NCBI GenBank assembly: GCA_034509495.1
Contig: CM067524.1
Span: 15,290,592-15,354,591 of the forward strand
Length of the DNA: 64,000 nucleotides
Direction: 5' to 3'
DNA from: Acestrorhynchus altus
Taxonomy: Eukaryota > Chordata > Actinopteri > Characiformes > Acestrorhynchidae
The first letter of the stretch is position 1; each line of letters begins with the position of its first letter. The notes beneath the pieces were generated by a model that did not search any database, had not been told where the DNA came from, and was given only the letters and a program-made list of their open reading frames with translations. The position numbers were made by a program, and so were the translations under genes. Below, piece after piece: positions 59,917 to 64,000 of this stretch.

Positions 59917-60115
59917 GGCAGCCATCGCGCTTGGAGGAGAACGCCGGATCCCTGGATCTGACGCAATGGACAGCAGACGCCTGCGTCGACCAGCAGCCCA
60001 CTTGAGATGTGGGAAGAGCACCATCTACCCACCCACCGAGGGAGAGCAAGCCAATTTCTCTCCCACTGGACCCCGGCTGCCGATGGTGAGAACCAGCATC
60101 CCTAGTCGATCATAG
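59917..60115 (-). mobile_element. SINE-like retroposon, copy 4
   Basis: This copy keeps the 3' part of the family (ttggaggagaacgccggatc, gacagcagacgcctgcg) as well as gagcaccatctacccaccca and gagagcaagccaatttctct. It is the most complete of the four. Confidence 0.65.
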
Positions 60116-60169
60116 TGGTAGCGCATTAGCCTGCAACTCTATTCGGGGCCGATGGATTCAATTCTGTCA

Positions 60170-60850
60170 AAATTCTACAAACAGTACCTTTTGTTTGTTT
60201 GAAATCTTTCCAAATTTATTCAAAATAAAACAAACATATAACATGTACATTCACAAGTATTCACAGACTTTGCTCAACAGTTTGTTGAAGCACCTTTGGC
60301 AGTAATTACAGACTCAAGTCTTTTTGAGTATGATGTTATAAGCTTGGCATGGTTTTTGGAATTTTTGCGATTCTTCTCAGAAGAACCTCTCAAACTCCAT
60401 CAGATTAGATGATTAGCATCGGTGCACAGTCAGTTCAATCGGATTCAAGTCTGAGCTCTAGGCTGGGCCACACAAGAACATTGACAGCGTTGTCCCAAAG
60501 TCACTCCTTTGTTATCTTGGCTGTGTGTTTAGGGTCTGACATGCACTGTGCACTACGGGACCTTATATAAACAGCTGTGTTTATTTCCAAATCATGTCCA
60601 ATCAACTGACTATCACAGGCGTTCTCCAATCAAACTGTAGAAACAAACATCTGAAGGATAATCAGTGGAAACAAGCCCAATTTTGAGTGCAACTGCAAAG
60701 CCTGTGAATACTTATGTACATGTTAAATTTTTGTGTTTTATTTTTAATAAATTTGCAAAAACTTCAAACAAACTCCTCTCCCTTTCGTCATTGTGGGGTA
60801 CTGAAACTTGACATAAGATATGCTACAACAAATTGTTACGGATGAAATAA
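60170..60850 (-). mobile_element. Internally deleted Tc1-like element (MITE-like)
   Basis: Both outer parts carry the same family's terminal regions: tttattcaaaataaaac with acaagtattcacagactttg on the left, aatacttatgtacatg and tttaataaatttgcaaaaac on the right. A piece of 3' transposase (reverse complement of the segment ending 26150) adjoins the 5' leader directly. Most of the transposase is therefore deleted. Confidence 0.85.
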
Positions 60851-61084
60851 TAAAATAAATAATAAGAACAGAACAATTAACCTAGCCTTCAGTGGGTTAG
60901 CTATGCTCATTTATGGGGGTGTGAAGCTGTTACACACACTCAAACACACACACAGCATGTAAAACATCCTCAATAATGATGCGGGATCATGCTGACAACA
61001 CACTCAACTATGCGTGTGGCTCCCAGACAGTGCAAACTCCAGGTCACTTTAGACACTAACAAGCACTGCTGCGTCTCCCGCTGT

Positions 61085-61152
61085 GTGAGAGAGGAGAGAG
61101 AGAGAGAGAGAGGAGAGAGAGAATGTCTGTGTCTGTGTGTGTGTGTGTGTGG
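61085..61152. repeat. (GA)n-(GT)n compound tract
   Basis: A GA run with GAGG interruptions is followed by a GT run. Confidence 0.93.
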
Positions 61153-61482
61153 TCTGCAGTCAAACGCTACATGCCTGACAAACAATGTATGAAAGCGGGG
61201 TTCACGGGGGAATGGCCAGGGAGAGTGGGAGCGAAGGTGTGAGTTTGATTGCATGTAAAAGAGACTCCCAAAGAGAAAAGACAGTAGGGTAGGGTTTGCA
61301 GTTTGTAGTTTACTGCAGTAGTTTTGTGCTCGAGCACGTCTGTGGCGATGATTCTAAAGACGTTCCCCCTCTCAGTGCTGCTACCTCCCCACAATGCCGT
61401 AACACAGGATTAGGAAAAATTAGGAGAGAAAGCTCTAATCTGTTTTACAGCGGAACCAGCCCAAACAATGAGTCAGAGTCAG

Positions 61483-61514
61483 AGAGAGAGAGAGCGAGAG
61501 AGAGAGAGAGAGAC
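61483..61514. repeat. (GA)n tract
   Basis: A GA run with one CG interruption. Confidence 0.93.
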
Positions 61515-62864
61515 AGGGGTGAAAAGAGAGGTGAAAAGATGGGAGAGAGCTGAAGAGAACAGTGAGCAAAAAAAGTCAGAGGGAGAGAGATAGCAAGAGC
61601 AATGGACAGAAATAAAAGAAGAGAGAAAAACAGAGAAAGAATGAAGATAAGAGTCCTAAATGTTCACTCGTTGTTTTGATGACGGTTTGGCAATACGGTA
61701 TGTAAATATGGTCATAGAGAATAAAAGAGAGAGAAAAGGAGGGGGCGGCCAATCAGGCTGCCTAGCGAGAGTAAAGGCAAAGGTAATATGAGGAGAGAAA
61801 GAGTAGGACTGAGATAAACTGAACGCTTAGCCAGGGGGTTATTTAACTATCAGTGCTCAGCAGTCAAATTTCAAACACCAAGCCCATTATCAGCACCCAG
61901 CTGCCCAACAGAGAGCGAGCGCATTTTCTCATCAACTTCAGGCTGATATTTTGGGTTCAGACACGACGGCCAGTCCAGCAGGCTGCAATGCGTAGAAGCA
62001 AAGGCTCCTAAATAGGTTTGCTCTGGGATGCAGAAAGCTATGTTCAACCTTTCCACCTTTCATTGGTATTAAATCTTTAAGTTATGTGGTTTTAACTCTT
62101 AGAACCTGAGATAAGCATTTTGGGTGCCATGTTCTAGGCTTTATAGCTCAGGGTTGGAGTAATCTACAACACCTCATCATCCCTGCTTTTGAAGTGTGAT
62201 GACATTTCAAGTAATCCAGCTCAAAACACAGCTAAAATTCATATTTCTCACTGCATTAAATCCCAGTTTAAATGCCATAACAGCCACCCAGTGCATGTTA
62301 ACTGCATAGTGCACATGTACATGCTCAACCTGCATGTAGACTCTGACTGATCAGCAAGAGGGGGCGGGGCTGATGGTGTTACAGACCCAGAAATTGGGTT
62401 AAAGAGAAGGAAAGCGCTGTTTGCAATCTTCCTTTGCTCGCAGTGTTCAAATTTCAGAACAAAAGTCCAGAGAAGAAGTAATACTATATACAGTTTTTAT
62501 TTTATTTTGAAGAATTTATTATAAATATGCTTGACAATATAATCATTACAAATAAGTGACCATCAAAAGTATGGCATTATCAGCTCAAACACACTCTTCC
62601 TGGTTAATTCCCAAAATGATTTTTGATGTGTGAACTGTTTTTATAGTCATTTTAAACAAATTTCTTCAGGTGTGAAGTAACGTTTCATCAAAACAAGGTC
62701 TAATTCATGTAAATATATGAATTCTGTTAATATTGACATTTTTTCAAAGGAAGATACATTTCAGCACCCTAGGATTCCTCAGGTCTCCTATAAATCTTTG
62801 CAAAGGACCTTTACAGATCTTCAGGGACTCCATCAACACTGAATCAAGCCATGCTGCAATGATG

Positions 62865-63260
62865 AGCATCATCATTCTCCTACAAAATGACCACTTGTGA
62901 CCATTTACTTGGTGCTCCTATTGCTGACATATCCATTCACCCACAGCTTGTATAATCTCCACACAAAAAGCATTACTAACAGAATAGGACCGTTTGGAAC
63001 GGCAACATGTGCCAAAGATCTCCATTCTCAATGTCAAGCATCACCTAGAAGTGTACAAAGCCCTCAGATTTAGGCCGTGGAGCAGTGCAACCGTGTTCAC
63101 TAGAGGTATGGAGCTCTATCCAATACCTCATGTGATAAGCTAGCGATGCTTTGCAATCCAGAATTATCCAACTTTGGTACCTCGTCTCAGTATTGCTCCT
63201 GTGGATAAATGCTATCAAATCATCAGAGCAAGGTTCCAAAATCTAGTGTAAAAACCTTTC
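62865..63260 (+). mobile_element. Tc1-like transposon relic
   Basis: Blocks such as ctaacagaataggacc, tttggaacggcaacatg, tggagcagtgcaaccgtgtt and aaaatctagtgtaaaaacc resemble the 27038-27417 family, with strong divergence. Confidence 0.5.
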
Positions 63261-63434
63261 CAGGAGTGGGTTACTGCAGCATATTACGTGACCAGCGATA
63301 GTGCGAGTGTGTACACGTGTCTTTCCCATTTCTCTCCAACTCAGACAGTCCTCTAGTCTAGACTTCCAGCAAGGTCACCAAGGAAGGAACCTGGCGAGAA
63401 TGTTTGGGTGTGTGAGCTGCATCTGGTCTGCATA

Positions 63435-63436
<2 letters not shown>

Positions 63437-63470
<34 letters not shown>
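63437..63470. repeat. (CA)17 microsatellite
   Basis: A short uninterrupted CA run. Confidence 0.97.
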
Positions 63471-63473
<3 letters not shown>

Positions 63474-64000
63474 GGTCTTTGTGGAGGACAGATTGGTCCT
63501 CCATCTTGTTGTCAGCTGGAGTCGGTGACACAGCTCTCCAGGGGAAAACGTGTGTCCACGCGAGCACAGCAGGAGCACACACACAAAGACGCCTCTGTAG
63601 AGTAACTAGGCCAGAGAGCAGCAGAGCACTGCGGGGTTGGAGTAAAGCTTATAAAATGCGTCACCGTGCAGCTGAGTAAATCTGCGCGCTTAATGCAGGA
63701 GGACGACTAACAGAATCACACAGTTCAGTACTCGGGCAATGAGAGGAACTTCACTACTCCACAGAGAACAACTGCTCGATTAGACAGAGCTGTTACTGGG
63801 ATTAATGACTCTGAATATGCTTTATATCATCAGCACCTAAAAAGCACTGATCTACATTTACAGCACAGGTAAAGTGGTCCAAATCTGGTTTATTTAGGCT
63901 GTTCACACTCTCTTTTTAATATGTCCTACATTAAACTCACATTCCTAAACTTGCACGCATGCACAATAAGGTCCCCTCCCTCGTCCTCGCATCACAGGAG

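Larger units (their letters stand above)
42586..64000 (-). other. ppp3ca: ppp3ca intron 1 (partial)
   Basis: Everything right of exon 2 is upstream of it on the coding strand. No frame encodes the short exon 1 peptide expected (MSEPK to TTDRVVK type), and no CpG-dense promoter-like block is seen, so I infer that exon 1 lies beyond the window. Stretches with nothing recognisable are 42930-43750, 44040-44720, 44810-45590, 46740-47030, 48430-49080, 50000-51240, 51600-52850, 54340-54800, 56410-56860, 58360-59250, 61520-62860 and 63480-64000. Confidence 0.75.

Noticed and set aside
60105..60180. tRNA-like stretch (agtggtagcgcattagcctg with ggattcaattc)
   Set aside because: It adjoins the SINE-like copy, and I could not close an acceptor stem or a proper anticodon arm; more likely retroposon-derived.
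42586..64000. Search for ppp3ca exon 1 and a CpG-island promoter
   Set aside because: No segment encodes the expected N-terminal peptide followed by a donor, and no CpG-dense block is present; exon 1 is probably beyond the window.

Overview
This window is vertebrate, almost certainly teleost fish, nuclear DNA. Genes are split by large introns with GT-AG junctions, long CA/GT, GA and AT microsatellites are dense, and there are many decayed Tc1/mariner elements, fish-type retroposon tails and small non-autonomous DNA transposons. Several repeat families look like those I associate with otophysan fishes (characins, catfishes and relatives), but that narrower placement is an inference from remembered repeat types.

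The only gene I can support is ppp3ca, the catalytic (A-alpha) subunit of the calcium/calmodulin-dependent phosphatase calcineurin, on the minus strand. Seven consecutive coding exons (vertebrate exons 2 to 8) lie at 42385-42585, 17238-17362, 16579-16690, 14751-14896, 13465-13604, 8216-8293 and 6503-6597. Spliced they give 897 nt, residues 20 to 319 in human numbering, without an indel, and they carry nearly the whole metallophosphatase domain including every metal and catalytic residue (D90, H92, D118, N150, H151, H199, H281). Exon 1 (N terminus and promoter) must lie beyond position 64000. Exon 9 onward (calcineurin B helix, calmodulin site, autoinhibitory segment) lies before position 1.

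Layout: 1-6502 is the start of intron 8, with a 243-bp higher-order tandem repeat and a (GT)24 tract against the exon 8 donor. 6598-17237 holds exons 3 to 8 in a compact block with introns of 0.5-5.2 kb. 17363-42384 is the 25-kb intron 2, full of Tc1-like relics plus a decayed LINE and an array of inverted CCAAT-like motifs. 42586-64000 is part of intron 1, rich in minisatellites (21, 46, about 24 and about 34 bp units) and retroposons.

I found no previously undescribed gene system. The points most worth a second look are the UG tract at the exon 8 donor, the CCAAT-motif array, minisatellites that appear to have grown out of retroposon sequence, an unexplained 114-codon ORF in intron 1, and a few unique, repeat-poor intronic blocks that could be enhancers. 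Most other open frames are by-products of tandem repeats.
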